A model generated the notes under the pieces. It searched no databases, was not told the DNA's origin, and saw nothing but the letters and a program-made list of their open reading frames with translations. 64,000 nt of DNA from Limnephilus marmoratus (taxonomy: Eukaryota; Arthropoda; Insecta; Trichoptera; Limnephilidae): positions 40,953,460 to 41,017,459 of the forward strand of contig OU862913.1 of the NCBI GenBank assembly GCA_917880885.1, in the 5' to 3' direction. The position numbers were made by a program, and so were the translations under genes. This document shows, piece by piece, positions 9,893 to 21,772 of this stretch; position 1 is the first letter of the stretch, and each line of letters begins with the position of its first letter.

Positions 9893-9960
9893 GCCTGGCG
9901 TAGTGTAGTGGACAAACGCGTCAGACGAATTTCCGTAGGCGACCTGGGATCGAGCCCCAC
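9893..9960 (+). repeat. tRNA-like sequence upstream of LINE ORF1
   Basis: GCGTAGTGTAGTGGACAAAC resembles an A-box region and GGGATCGAGCCCC a B-box. It lies 50 bp before the ORF1 start. It may be the 3' side of an older tRNA-SINE at the insertion site or an internal pol III-like element in the LINE 5' UTR. The sequence alone does not decide. Confidence 0.45.
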
Positions 9961-10012
9961 AAAATCCAAAACTTTTTATTTTTATTAAAGCCGTTATTCG
10001 AACCTTTTAAAT

Positions 10013-10758
10013 ATGAACCGACAGAAGAAAGCCCAAAAGAAAGTGACATCTAGCGACTCCGAGGAAGAAACTACAAATACAAACAAGATGATAAAATGTA
10101 TAGAAAAAAAATTTGCGGAGTTAACAGAACAATTCATGAAATCTTTCAATGAACAAATTAAAGATTTAAAGAAGTCAGTTGAATATTGCTGTTCCAAAAT
10201 TGATGAATATGAGGAGAAAAATAGAAACAAAGATAGTTTAATTAAACAATTACAAAAAGACAATAAGGAAATAAAGCAACAATATATAAATTGGAGCAAA
10301 ATTTTAAACAAAATATTATAGAGTTACAAGGCGTTCCTTACAAAGAAAACGAAGATGTTTCCTAAATATTCAGTAACATATTGGAAACAATAAATTGTGA
10401 TAAAGATACTTTGAAATTTACAAACATATACAGAATCAGAAATAAAAATCCTACAAACAAACATCCTCCCATAGTAGTAACACTACAGAATAAGGAAACC
10501 AAAGATATAATTATCTCACAAAAGAGAAAATACGGTTTACTACATACCAAAGACATAAATTTCGCTGGAGATATCAATAATACAATTTACATAAACGAAC
10601 AACTGACCCAACAAAATAAACACTTGCTTTACCTGGCGAAATCATCAAGAACGGGATACAAGTTCATATGGGCTAAAAACGGAAGTATCATGATGAGGAA
10701 AACTGAAGCATCTCCAATAATCCAAATAAGAGAGCCAGAAGATATCCCCTCTGAATAA
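10013..10758 (+). pseudogene. LINE ORF1 (coiled coil plus C-terminal domain), broken
   Basis: The first 100 residues are Lys/Glu-rich, with FAELTEQFMKSFNEQIKDLK forming a likely coiled coil. After a frameshift near 10300 the text continues ELQGVPYKENEDV, then a stop at about 10361, then YRIRNKNPTNKHPPIVV and YKFIWAKNGSIMMRK. That C-terminal pattern is the usual RNA-binding ORF1 protein of these LINEs. It would have coated the element's RNA. Confidence 0.65.
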
Positions 10759-10806
10759 CGGACCATCTTACAACCACCTAGCAACTCTAAATAAATATCT
10801 TTCAAT

Positions 10807-11841
10807 ATGTCAGAAGAAAATTATGTACACGAAAACTATGTATGTAAAAACCCTATCGAACTGAATAACCTTTTTAGAGATGTAAATTTTTCAATACTAA
10901 ACTTAAATATTACAAGTATAAAGAAACACTTCGATGAACTATGTGTCCTCCTTCATAATTTTGATTTTTCTCCTAGCGTAATTATACTAACTGAAACTCA
11001 AATGAAAGATGTAATTCCATATAATTTACCTGAATATACCACAATTTCTGCTGCCTGTAAGCATACTGGACATGATGGAGTGACTGTCTTTTGTCATAAT
11101 ACTTTAAAAAATGTTGTAGCTGAATTTATTGATTTTAAGTCTGCTAATGTAATAAAATTAACTTTTTGTCAAAATAACTTTAAATATCTCATAGTAGCTG
11201 TATATAGATCCCCTTCTTTAAGTGAGTTTCTATTTGTAGATGAACTAAAAACATTTGTTAGAAATCTTGACAGACATCAGTTTACTTTCTCTCTACTGAC
11301 GGGGGACATCAATATAAATATTAATGATAACACAAAAAATATTAATTGTCAAAGTGAATATCTAGATTGTTTGTCAAGTTCTGGATGCCTGCCATATATT
11401 AACTCACCAACAAGAGTAACCTTAATGAACTCTGCATGTTTAGATCATATATTTGTAAAGACACATAAAGATGTTAATATAATATCCTCAATTCTAGAAA
11501 CAAATATCACGGATCATTATCCAACACTATATGGGCACACTTTCAAAAATTCATCAATAAAACAAAAATGTGAAACTTTTGAAAAAATTGAAATTAACTA
11601 TCGTAAATTAAATTTTTTACTTCATTTAGAAAGTTGGGAAAATGTTCTGTCAACAGTAAACCCACAATCAGCATTAGAAAATTTCTATAAAACTCTTCTA
11701 GACAATATTTTGAAAAGTGAAAGTAAAATTGTTGTAACAAACAGAAAATATAAAAAAATCACACCATGGATTATAGGGTGGATCGCCATTGTATGGAAAT
11801 TTATTATTTTTATAAATCAGTTTTCGCGGGGTGCGGAATAG
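10807..11841 (+). pseudogene. LINE ORF2, apurinic-like endonuclease part
   Basis: Encodes an exonuclease-endonuclease-phosphatase type domain. It has an ILTET motif near residue 60, AVYRSP near 137, LLTGDININ near 168, CLDHIF near 216 and TDHYP near 238. This is the target-nicking domain of non-LTR elements. The frame is cut at 11774 by a DNA transposon. The last 23 residues, up to 11841, come from that transposon and are not LINE sequence. The frame continues in sense at 14085. Confidence 0.7.
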
Positions 11842-14078
11842 ATGCTCTAGGTACATACAATTAAGCACACAAAATATCAATTTAAAATTTTGATAACAAG
11901 TACTGCCACAAAGCAGTTGAATTATTTACAATCTGGTAAAAAAATGTCCCTTTTTAAAACAGTTTTGTGTCAATATGAATACTTTAATTTTTGCTTTTAC
12001 ATTTCATAATGAATAAATATGCCTCGCCTTAAATAATAACATTTAAAAAAATTGATTTTTTTTATTAATCCCGCGAAAATTTGACAAATTGCTGAGTCCA
12101 CTTTCGCGCACTATACCAAGAAACGCAACAAACATCTTTAGATCAACCGTCCATATCTCGCAGTACAGTTTCAAGTTTTACTAACGTTGATCTTCCAACT
12201 AACCAACAATACTTTACTTCATCTACTTCTTCTTCTTCTTATGTAATAAATCCAACGGACAGTAGACTATCTGTTGTATTCAGAACATTGGATCGATACA
12301 GTATTTCTGATCGGGCAGGTGCTGCCATAGTCTGCGCTACAATGCAAGATATTGGATTAGTGACAACAGATAATCTAACAAACGTGATCGATCGTAATAA
12401 GATTCGACGTGCTCGTGCCAAAACTAGGACCACACTGCCTGACTGCCATCAATCAGCCCCATTTTGATTCGTGCATTTGCATATCGTTTGAAGGTTGAAA
12501 GGATAAAACATTAATCATGTAGGATGGACGCAGAAAAGTTGTGATAAAAGAACATATCAGTCTTTTGAAAGAACCTGGCTCACAATACATTAACCACATA
12601 GGCGTTAAGTTCGGTGATGCTAAAACAATAGCTCACAAATTGTTTGCATATTTTGTGGCAAAATCCATTGATTTAGCGTGCATCGTGGCTATCGGATGTG
12701 ACGGAACAGCAGTTAATACTGGAACTAAGTCTGGCATTATTCGACTTCTTGAAGGAAAGCTCCATCGTCCACTTCAGTGGTTGGTCTGTCAAATACATGC
12801 CAACGAGTTAAGTTTGAGACACCTTTTCGAATACATTGATGGAACGACAACAGGTCCTAGAAGCTTTAGCGGCCAACTAAGAAAGTTACTTAAGAACTGT
12901 GAACATCTTCCTGTGATAGAATTTCAAGCAATAGAATGCAACTTACCGGACATTACAAAAACGTGACGATCTTTATTTATTGGAAATGTGCCGAGCAATC
13001 GCCAAAGGACAATGTAACGAAAACTTAGCCAAAAGAAACCCGGGTAAAATCTGTCATTCGTGTTTGTTAACAACAGCCAATACCATTCTCCGACTTTACA
13101 TTTCAATCAAGAATCCGAAAGAAAAAGAGGTTATATTGACTGAATTTATGCTAAGAGTGTGTGCTCCGATGTGGTTTAAAATAAAAACACAACCTTCGTG
13201 TGTTTACGGGGCGAGACACCTCCACGAAACCATAAAATTGTCTCGTTACCTTCCAGAGCATTTGAAAAAGGTGGTAGACCCCGTAATTCAGCGCAACGGG
13301 TATTTTGGCCACAGCGAAAATATACTTATTAGTACGCTAAACGACGAACAAAGACAAATTAGAGAGTTGGTTCTGAGACGGATTCTAAGTATCCGAGAAC
13401 GTACGTCAGGGTTCTCTCCAATAAGAGTATTTAAGCTACCTACTTTTAATTTAACGCAGCATACTATATTGACTTGATCTACTGGGAAAAACCATCAGAA
13501 CCACCTCTTACAAAACTGATATCTGGCGAGACAATAATTGATGCCATTGCAGACCACGAAATTATCGAATTCAACATTTTGTGCAAGTTCCGATTGATGC
13601 CTAATCCGAAGATGCATCAAAGTGGTAACAGCATCACGCTCTGCTGTTTGCGACCCTGAAAAACGTTAAGGGTGGATATAAAACAAACTAGAATCTTGTC
13701 GTATAACGCCAGTGTTCAATTCGAAGAAGGACTAGAAAACACAATATCTTTTATGATTTTTGACTTTATTTTTTAACATTGTTTGTGATTTTTTTGTGTA
13801 GCAATGGTACTTTTATTGTTTCTTGATTAGTAGATAATATTACAAGTAAATGAAAAGTTTGATTTTTTAATATTTTAACTACTTTTATTGAGCAAAGATT
13901 AAACCCTTCTTTTTCTAGTTTCTCGCTGTTTTTGTAAAATTTGAATTGACTTGGGGCAGTACTTGCACTCGAAATATCTTAATGCTGCCATAATAACTTT
14001 TAAAAGTATCCCCATAGAGCATCCATTCCACACCCCGCTGCTAAGAAAAACAAAAAAACAAAAAATCGATCCACACTA
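11774..14078 (+). mobile_element. 2.3-kb DNA transposon of uncertain superfamily
   Basis: Splits a LINE codon run (ITPW..ITVG), so both ends are fixed by the host frame. The ends are TAGGGTGGATCG and CGATCCACACTA (inverted), followed further in by a second inverted block around GCGGGGTG..GAATRGATGCTCT. The flanks are GGATTA (11768-11773) and GGATAA (14079-14084), a likely 6-bp TSD with one mutation. It carries a broken transposase-like gene. The superfamily is not assigned: a 6-bp TSD does not match hAT (8), Harbinger (3), piggyBac (4) or P (8). Confidence 0.75.
12150..13660 (+). pseudogene. transposase-like gene with CDGTAVNTG motif, broken
   Basis: Three frames joined by shifts read RYSISDRAGAAIVCATMQDI (about 12290-12350), then AIGCDGTAVNTGTKSG, RPLQWLVCQIHANELSLRHL and NPGKICHSCLLTTANTILRL, then VVDPVIQRNGYFGHSENILI. 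I recall these phrases from unnamed arthropod and cnidarian proteins that occur in many copies, but I cannot name the family with certainty. The Asp in CDGT and its surroundings suggest an RNase H-fold catalytic core. It is dead through at least two frameshifts and stops. Confidence 0.55.
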
Positions 14079-14084
14079 GGATAA

Positions 14085-16165
14085 CTGTTGGCTTAATTGT
14101 ATCAATTAAGCAAAGAGACAAATTATACAGGGAAATGTTAAAATACCAAATAGCTTGCCAAAAGAATAATGTCAGAATAATGGATTTTATGAAAACAAAA
14201 TATTTAATGTACAGAAACTTACTCAATAGGCTGATTCGAAGTTGTAAAAAGAAATACTATTGTGAACAAATTGAAAACGGTAAAAATGATAGTAAAAGAA
14301 CTTGGAATATTATAAATGAAATTACGCACAAAAAAAGTATGTCTTCAACTGTTGTAAATGAGGTTCAAATAAATAACAAATTAATAACTGACAAATCTGC
14401 TATTGCCGAAAACTTTAATTACTTTTTCACGAATATAGTAGATGATGTACTGAAATCATCCAGTATAAATGATAATAATACTTACATAGAGACATCGTCA
14501 CAATTAATTACAGATAACGAATCAATCAAACCAACACAGGCATGTGCCTAGCATGGTGGTCGAAAAATCCCCAACATTTGTAAAAAAAAATTTTCAATGA
14601 ATAAAGAAAACTTAAAAAAAAAAAAAAAATAGAAAATTTTTCACCCATTACCAGAAAAGAAATTGAAAAATATATTGATAGCCTAAAACCATCTAATTCT
14701 AAGGGAACTGATGGACTATCATGTAATACATTGAAAAATATAAAACAATATATTCTAACTCCTTTGCAACATATATTTAACATTTGCCTTAAAGAAGGTC
14801 ATTTTCCAAAACAGTTTAAAATCTCCACCATAATTCCAATTCGACAATTATAGACCAATCTCACTTGTTTCAAACCTATCAAAAATTTTAGAAAAATGCA
14901 TCAAAAATAGAATCGTAGAACATTTAGACAAATATAATATTCTATCGCAAAACCAATATGGTTTTCGTAAAGATCTAAGCACTGAAGATGCAATATATGA
15001 TCTAACATAAAATATATACATATCTATCGATAAAAATAAGAAATATCTAGCTATATTCTTAGATTTAAGAAAGGCTTTTGACACTGTATATCATAACATA
15101 CTCGTAAAAAAATATCACAACTAGGTTTCAAAAAGCACACACTTAAAATTCTCACCAACTATCTTAAACACAGAACACAAAAAACAAAAATTGGGAATAT
15201 GTATAGTTCAGAAGCACAGATAAAAAATGGAGTTCCGCAAGGAACTGTACTTGGCCCGATTCTATTTTTGATGTATATAAACGATTTATGTAATTTTGTA
15301 ACCCCTGGACAAATTATTTCTTACGCCGATGACACGGCAATAATAGTAAACGGAAATTCTTGGATTGAAACATTTTCTAAGGCAAACGAATGTATTGCAC
15401 TTGTTTCAACATGGTTAAAATGTAACAAACTCATCTTAAACTATAGCAAAACATTTTATTTAACTTTTTATAAAAACATTAAAAACAAACCACATGATAA
15501 CCTAAAAATTAGAATCCACAACACAAGTTGCAATCAAGAAACATGTTCACTTTGCAATGAACTCATCCAAGTAGAAAATATTAAATATTTAGGTGTGTCT
15601 ATTGATACACATCCTGGAAATCACAAATAGATAAAACCATCTCGAAATTAAGATATCTAACATATATTTTTTACAGACTTAAGGAAGTACTCAATCTTGA
15701 CAAATTGAAAATGATCTATTTTTCCCTGGTACAATCTTCAATAATCTACGGCATTGTAGGATGGGGTGGTGCGCTTGATGCATTTATTAAGCCTTTACAA
15801 ATTGCTCAAAAGCGCATCATTAAAATTATGTATAATAGAATTAAAACATTCCCGACTGAGATATTATTCAAAGAGACAAAAATATTCAATATCGTAAATT
15901 ATTTATATTGCAAACAATGAAATATGTATTTAAAAACAAAAATTGTTTCGTAAAAAACGAAAATAGAATTAGCGAAAGGACTAATAATGTGTTTCAAGTT
16001 CCCCAAATCAAAACCAAATTAATGCAAACACATGGCAGTTTTATTGGTCCTCGTACATTTAATCTTCTACCAAAACACATTCAAATGACAGATAAAATAT
16101 CTCTTTACATAAAAGAATTAAAATTATGGCTAAATGATGCAGATGTTGGATCACTTTTTTTATAA
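14085..16165 (+). pseudogene. LINE ORF2, reverse transcriptase part
   Basis: Continues the endonuclease frame at the linker (KLYREMLKYQIACQKNN), then RPISLVSNLSKILEKC (about 14855), FLDLRKAFDTV, GVPQGTVLGPILFLMYINDL (about 15230), the catalytic YADDTAIIV (about 15325), KYLGVSID and YGIVGWGGA, with a C-terminal tail to a stop at 16163. Several stops and frameshifts (near 14535-14640, 14850, 15010, 15115, 15630, 15920) show it is inactive. It would have copied element RNA into the nicked target. Confidence 0.75.
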
Positions 16166-16544
16166 ACTATGTAAACCTTTATGATTCATTTTTACAGTTC
16201 TACTGTAACTTCAAGACTTACTTAAATAGCTTATCTTCTTGAAAGCGTAACAGATAAATCAATTTACCTGTATGTGTCACTATATTTTTAAACTTTCACT
16301 TGGAAAATTACATTTTTTACTTATACCGCCAACTTATTGGTGTAATTTAGCACTTTAGCACTAATAGTTAATATTACCCACGCACAGGCAGTGCCTTAGT
16401 GGGTTCCCATTATCTATTTTTGTCATTTATGTATTTTTTACTTGTTTACTTTAATTTTACCGTGTGTTATGTAATATATTTTCAGAAAATGTGTAAAAAT
16501 TTCTTTTGTAATGTATAATGGGAAAAAATAAAGGAAAAAAAAGT

Positions 16545-16942
16545 GGCCTAGGTCACCCCGAGGGATACTGTTTGGGGGGGGTCTTTTTAAGAAAGAAAGG
16601 AATAAGTTATGGGAAGGAAAAGGTATGAGGGTGGGTAGAAATCTGGGGGTCAGTGTATCCATGGGTGACAGATGTTTGTATCCATCCTTCCCACTGTGGA
16701 GCATGGCGATGGTTCCAGAAGGTCCGGCTGGAGAGGTCAAAGGGTCTCTCCATCACTCAGTCTCTCTCGATTTGGCCTGCCACGCAATGTGGGCAGATGC
16801 ATCCGCACACTCCAAGGTGGGCAGACGCATCCGCCGATATGACGAACCTAACCCCCGTGAATCCGGGCATCCCTGCTAAGTAACCAAACGAGGCGAACCA
16901 CTGGAGTGACCTGTGGTTATCCAATAAATCGTTCCCTTTCAA
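16545..16942 (+). other. duplicated block with short conserved open frame
   Basis: Matched by 50098-50480. Both copies keep an open frame ending IRRYDEPNPxESGHPC, and the translated segment MVPEGPAGEVKGSL is identical. I do not recognise the product. It may be a repeat tail and not a gene, because the minus strand is equally open. Confidence 0.35.
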
Positions 16943-17629
16943 TTTAAAGAATTATCAATATTATCCCTGATTAATTCTATTTTTAATTTTAACTTTATGC
17001 GTAAAATCTCTAATTATAATATTTAATTAAATCAAGACAGTATTAGCACAACTCCACTAGTGGCGCAAATATCTTTTTCTTATTTTTCTGTATCCAGATA
17101 GGTATTGAGTTTTGCTAATATGGTCTTCATTTAATTAAATTCCATTTTTGGCTCCCTTCTTTGAAAATGTTTTTCCCGAATATATTTTTATTTCTTAGAT
17201 AGTTTCTTGGATACCTATGCGATATAATTTTATTGATATGGGATACCGATTGGCTTTTCCAAGTTCAGAATGAATATATAATTAATAATTATTGAAAAGC
17301 AGAGGTCCTGAGTTCAATCCTCAATTACAACCGCTACCTATCTTTTATTTTCGGTATCTTTATGTTTACTTATCGTGTTTTGTTTGCGAAATGAAAAAGT
17401 CTTTTTTTTTAATATAATTTTTACCACTTCGCGTACAAAAATACGCTTGAATACTGATCAGCAAATTCTAAATACTTCTGAACTGACTGTTGAAGTATCA
17501 CTTTGTTTGTGGAATGTTGTTAAGTAGATTGTAAGTGAATCAATTATGCCTCTTTTTTAAATAAAATAAACTTGACATGTTCGCAGAATATATTTATTTT
17601 TCCTTGTTTATTTACTTGTTTGTAATAAA
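16943..17629. other. AT-rich non-coding, shared with copy B
   Basis: Aligns with 50481-51621. It contains the empty site (AGAAT at 17267-17271) of the LINE fragment found at 50829-51252. No gene seen. Confidence 0.55.
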
Positions 17630-18213
17630 AGCCTCGATTACATCGAGCGAGTTTACAAGCTACTAGCCGGCAAGTTTAAGAGCGGGCCAATCTGTGAGTG
17701 AGATTTTCTTTATGACACGCAAACTGTCCACCCGCTCAGTAGCGAGCTAGCTAGCGAATTGAAACCATGTGTTGCTATCTTTTCTGGGTGTTCTAGCGTT
17801 AAAAATGAAGTGGAACATAAATCATATCCGTTTTGCTTTCCTTTTTAACTATTTTTTGATAACATGAGCTAAAATAACGACTCCCGCGTGAACTGATTCT
17901 GTCGACATTTTGTAGGAAACTGAGCTCGCAGCTAGCGCCACACGCTAAAATAACGACTAGAATAACGACTCCCACGCCAACTAATTCTGTCAGCTGTTTG
18001 ACAGTCACGAAATCAGCTGTTGGCGGGCCGCCATCTTGTTGTGCCACAAGACGGCGGCCGAGTAGCGAGCAAAGTGTACCACCTTTCAAATTTTTCGTAG
18101 ATTGTTCACAATCTACTGGATAGCTAATAAAATGATTACACTGAGCAATTTTACCAGCAGATAGTGAATTCACCGGCTAGTAACTTGTAAACTCTCTCAA
18201 TGTCATCGAGGCT
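17630..18213. mobile_element. 584-bp MITE with AGCCTCGAT ends
   Basis: The first ~45 bp (AGCCTCGATTACATCGAGCG, AGTTTACAAGCTACTAGCCG) are the inverted match of the last ~45 bp. Short TAAA-type flanks are possible TSDs. Inside, a CTAAAATAACGACTCCCGCG block occurs twice. A second copy at 51622-52205 in copy B dates it before the duplication. There is no coding capacity. Confidence 0.75.
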
Positions 18214-18934
18214 AAAGGATCTTCCAATAGCGAACTTTGACAGTTGATAGCCGCCATATTATTGAAGCGACATCTGACAAATAGACTGTCATTTATTCAG
18301 TCTGTTTTGCCAAATCACCAATAAAGCACTCAACTGCACGTGCAAGTAATAAAATTGCTTAAAATTTAATTAATTTTTTAATCGTTTTAAATTATTTAAT
18401 GATAAAATCTCACGTGGAGGTGATGTGAACTGGCCACCGAGATCGTGCGATTCGACCCCGTTATACTTTTTCTTGTGGGGTTTTCTTAAGTCGCGGGTCT
18501 ATGCGAATAAGTCAAAAACCACAGCGGGCCTCAAAGCCAACATTGCAATGCTATAGGTCAAATTCAGCCTGATTTTTGCGCCAGAGTCATGGAAAATTAG
18601 ACATTTTGGTTTATATTTGATTCTGGCAGCACATACATAGTCTGCAAATAGAATTTTATGACTGCACTTCAAAATTGACATCTTGCTCATTCAGGAGCAA
18701 AACACCTGGTTAGGTAGAACGCCTCATGGAAAATTGGACATTTTGGATGCGCGCCACCCAGGGAAGCCGCGGCGGACATTTCAACGATGTTATATTCCAC
18801 ACGTGATGGCATCGATAGACCTTTCAAACTAATAAAAACTTTCGATGATTTGTTTTATTTAAATTTAGATATTGGAAGCGCTTAATGCAAGACCCTTTAT
18901 TATCCCCTTTCGGATTTTACATTTTATTTGTTTA
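18214..18934. other. rearranged right edge of copy A
   Basis: Shared with 52206-52690 but in altered order. A 115-bp piece of the finger-derived repeat (18608-18722) is inserted here between near-identical direct repeats CATGGAAAATTRGACATTTT (about 18588 and 18723). No gene seen. Confidence 0.5.
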
Positions 18935-20045
18935 TTTGTTGGCTCGCCAACAGAATATATCACATATAATTATTACATCAGTTAACAATTTTAATATGGT
19001 TACAGTGATAATTCCAATGAGAGGTGAGCACACCATTCATCACAACATTCTTAATAAGTTGTAATACATAATAATAAATTAAAGTACATACATAAAACAA
19101 AAATAATCAATAATTACAAAATATATTCACACATGAACCTATACATACATTTATACACATTTTATAGGTTTAGGTGAGGAGATCATCAGGGATATGTAAG
19201 TATAATTTTCTTTTGAAGGTATCAATTGAGTTTGAAAATACATCTAAGTCTTCATGTTTGCAATATTTATTGTATAACCGAGTCATTCTCGAGGTTGGTT
19301 TGAAGAAACTTGTATTAATACGGTAAGTATCGATCCAAAAGGTTTCTCGTGAATTTCGGCCTTATATTAAGATTCATTTGATTAATTAAATATGAATCAT
19401 ACATGTTGTTTATGATTTTAAACAGGGAGATCAAATCTGAAATGTGCTTTCTTTTGACGATTGAGACTTCTCTAAAGTGAGTGAGTCTTTCAGCATAGTT
19501 ATATAGATTCCGATGTACTCCAGATTTGTAAGCTAGTATTCTTAAGTATTTTTTTTTTAACAGACTCCACTTTATTGCTATGAATTGCATAGTGTGGGGA
19601 CCAAATCACGGTGCCATATAAGATACTTCTTACATATGAGTACCAGATTAGTAGTACAAGATTCTGAAGCTACTGGGATTCTTGAACGATTTGGTAATTC
19701 TAGTGATAAAACCGAGCATTCTATTGGCTTGATTGACAATGTGTTAGTAATGGTTTCTGAACGTCAGCTTCGAGACAAGAAAGATTCCCAGATCTCTAAT
19801 GGAGTCTACTATTTTCAGGATTTCATCACGGATCGTGTAAGGGTAATCAATTTTATGGATATTGTTCGTGAACGTGATGATATTACATTTGTGAATATTT
19901 AATTCCATGGCATTATCTGTACACCATTGAGACAACGTAAGTAGGTCGTTTTGTAAAGTTTCACAGTCGTGTTGTGAATTTACGGGATGAAAGATTTTTA
20001 AATCATCTGCATATAATAGACATTTACAAGAAAGTTGTACCGTGA
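18935..20045 (-). mobile_element. 5'-truncated LINE, minus strand
   Basis: The left end is a reversed A/T-rich LINE tail. Minus-strand frames at 19315-19590 (YKSGVHRNLYNYAERLTHF, FKIINNMYDSYLINQ) and 19744-19935 (WCTDNAMELNIHKCNIITF) match the C-terminal region of the LINE at 31689-33578 and belong to the same family. It is truncated just downstream of the RT active site and frameshifted. Confidence 0.75.
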
Positions 20046-20048
20046 GAT

Positions 20049-20291
20049 CAGGGCCGGATCTACGAAATCTGGCGCCCTGTGCAGTAGGTACCGATGGCGC
20101 CCCCCCCCCCCCTACATTTTTATTTTGATTAAAAATTCGTTCACCCCAATTTTTTTTATTTTTTTTTTATTTAATTATTATTTTTTACACTAATTTATCA
20201 AATAAAATCAAGACATATAAAGGGTGTAACTTTTCCAAGTGACCTGGCGGTAGCTTTCACACTCGTTTTTTTTTAAGAGAGGATTGCCAGC
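20049..20291. other. possible hAT-type end and low-complexity tract
   Basis: A CAGGGCCGGATCTACGAAAT start resembles a hAT-type terminus. It is followed by a C-run and T-rich sequence, and no matching right end was found. It lies against the outer edge of the large inverted repeat. Confidence 0.3.
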
Positions 20292-21772
20292 GGAGCTATT
20301 CTCTAAAAAATGTGAGGTGAGATCGATCTCACGTGAGAAGTGCTGTCAGATTTGTGCAATTTTGTGTAATTTTCTATGGTTGTCAAAACGTCAAATTGCC
20401 TTTTCAATGCTAATTTCGTCGGTTTTAAGTGGTTTAAAATACGAAATACTGTAAGAATGCATGATTATTTATCCACTAATGTATGTTTAAAGTTGTATAC
20501 CAAGGATTTGACGTTTGCAAAATTTCGTTTCAATTCAAATTCGCATGAATTAGGTAGTTTGTCAAAATTAACCTAAAAATCTATTTTTTTGTACGTAAAT
20601 AGTTGTTTCTTCTACTAATTTTTGAAATGAAGTGTAATTTCCATAATCTTTGCCTAAAAGTGCGGCGGTTAGCGGTTTTTTCGTCCCCAAATATTCAATT
20701 GTTCTACAGATGTTGATTTGCCATCGAGATATGTATTAAGCTCCTATTTCTTCAACAGATGTCTAGTAGGAGCCGTGCGACGAGCGGGCAGCTGGAGATG
20801 ATGATTCGTCGGCTGGAAGAGAGACCGACAATGACTTCGGGGCGGCAGCAGGAAACGATGGCCGCATCAATAACGAATTGGCGTGGTCTTCCCTGGCGGT
20901 CGACCTGAATGCTATGAAGCTCGGGTGCACGAAGAGTGGCGACAAGTGGCAATAGGTATGTACTCATTATATTATTACCACTATTATGTTTCTATGGAGG
21001 TGTCTACTAATATCTACAGGAATTCCAAAAACTGAAATAATCGAACTAATATCTATGAGAACCAAAGTGTTGACGAATATCAACAGCACTGGCAGTGGTT
21101 GGATTTGCAATTATGTATAGCATATTGGAATAACATAATTTTGCGTATGCAGTTTAAAAAACTTAATTTATGTAAGTATGTATGTAAAAATCCCTAATAT
21201 TGGACTATTGGACACATTTAGCTGATTAGTCCAACCTACGCTCTGTAGATATTAGTTCAACCTACGCTCTGTAGATATTAGTCAACACTGGGACCGTCAT
21301 AGATATTCGTCCGACCTTAGCTCTGTAGATATAGTCAACACTCTGAAGTTCGTAGATATTAGTTCAACATATGAGCTGTAGATATTCGTCCGACATACAG
21401 GCTGTAGATATTAGTATCTGGAGTCGTTTCTATTATTGCAACGAGGTACGGACTTCAATTGGATTACGGATTGAAATAAAAAAAATTATATTTATATTCT
21501 TTATTGATATAATTTGAATTTTATTATATTTTCTGTAGTACAAAAATGTCTCTTTATTTCAGACGTGGAGGGATCAGAGAAATGGCGTCAAAAAAAAGCA
21601 TCTGGCTTGCGATCGAAGATCAGCCAGGCACAACCCTTGACTCCGTTGGAGGAAAGGATCCTGGCCATCATTGCGGCCGAGGCAGTATATGGACGTACTG
21701 CCACGGAGTCCGTACCTGTAAGTTAACTAATTATTACTGTCATATGATAGTATTTCACCATCCTCTTGATAG
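20292..21772 (+). repeat. left arm of large inverted repeat
   Basis: The reverse complement of 26553-28205 over nearly 1.5 kb, with high identity by eye. The arm carries exons 1 and 2 of a Myb/SANT-like gene and an intron filled with TAGATATTAGT-type repeats. The right arm is about 170 bp longer, mostly from extra 54-bp repeat units. The outer edge lies at GAGCTATTCTCTAAAAA, and the inner edge inside a MITE end (TTTCACCATCCTCTTGATAG). Confidence 0.85.
21000..21430. repeat. iterated TAGATATTAGT minisatellite in Myb-gene intron
   Basis: Units of about 26-28 bp centre on GTAGATATTAGT or GTAGATATTCGT followed by variable words. Related arrays are at 26930-27490 (inverted, with extra 54-bp units) and 63058-63485. 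It lies in the intron between the first two Myb-like exons. Confidence 0.8.

Larger units (their letters stand above)
9480..16540 (+). mobile_element. near full-length but dead LINE, private to copy A
   Basis: Copy B runs from the 9470 equivalent directly to the 16545 equivalent (50040-50098), so this 7-kb block is an insertion. Its order is: flank or 5' UTR (9480-10012, with a tRNA-like stretch), ORF1 (10013-10758), endonuclease (10807-11775), a nested DNA transposon, reverse transcriptase (14085-16165) and a 3' UTR ending in AAAATAAAGGAAAAAAA. Frameshifts and stops occur in every part. RT motifs (GVPQGTVLGP, YADDTAI) place it among CR1/jockey-type LINEs. The exact 5' end is unclear. Confidence 0.75.
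328..18930 (+). repeat. segmental duplication, copy A
   Basis: Starting at the AGTAGGGATTGGTTT word near 328, this segment is matched in the same order by 31067-52690. Shared blocks include the 5' region (330-620), an RTE-like LINE relic, zinc-finger exons 1, 2 and 3, the 3' flank to about 9340, a shared block at 16545-16942, a 583-bp MITE and sequence to about 18930. Large private insertions (1284-2152, 3452-4077, 4651-6077, about 9480-16540) lie only in this copy. The duplication therefore predates them. Outer limits are approximate because the right end is rearranged in both copies. Confidence 0.85.

Noticed and set aside
17799..18173. 124-codon minus frame in the AGCCTCGAT MITE
   Set aside because: Not recognisable, and it lies across the element's inverted end and doubled internal block; most likely chance.
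21514..21726. Myb-like exon 2 as an independent small gene with its own ATG
   Set aside because: The apparent start lies upstream of a TTTCAG acceptor and is intronic; the conserved part begins at 21563.
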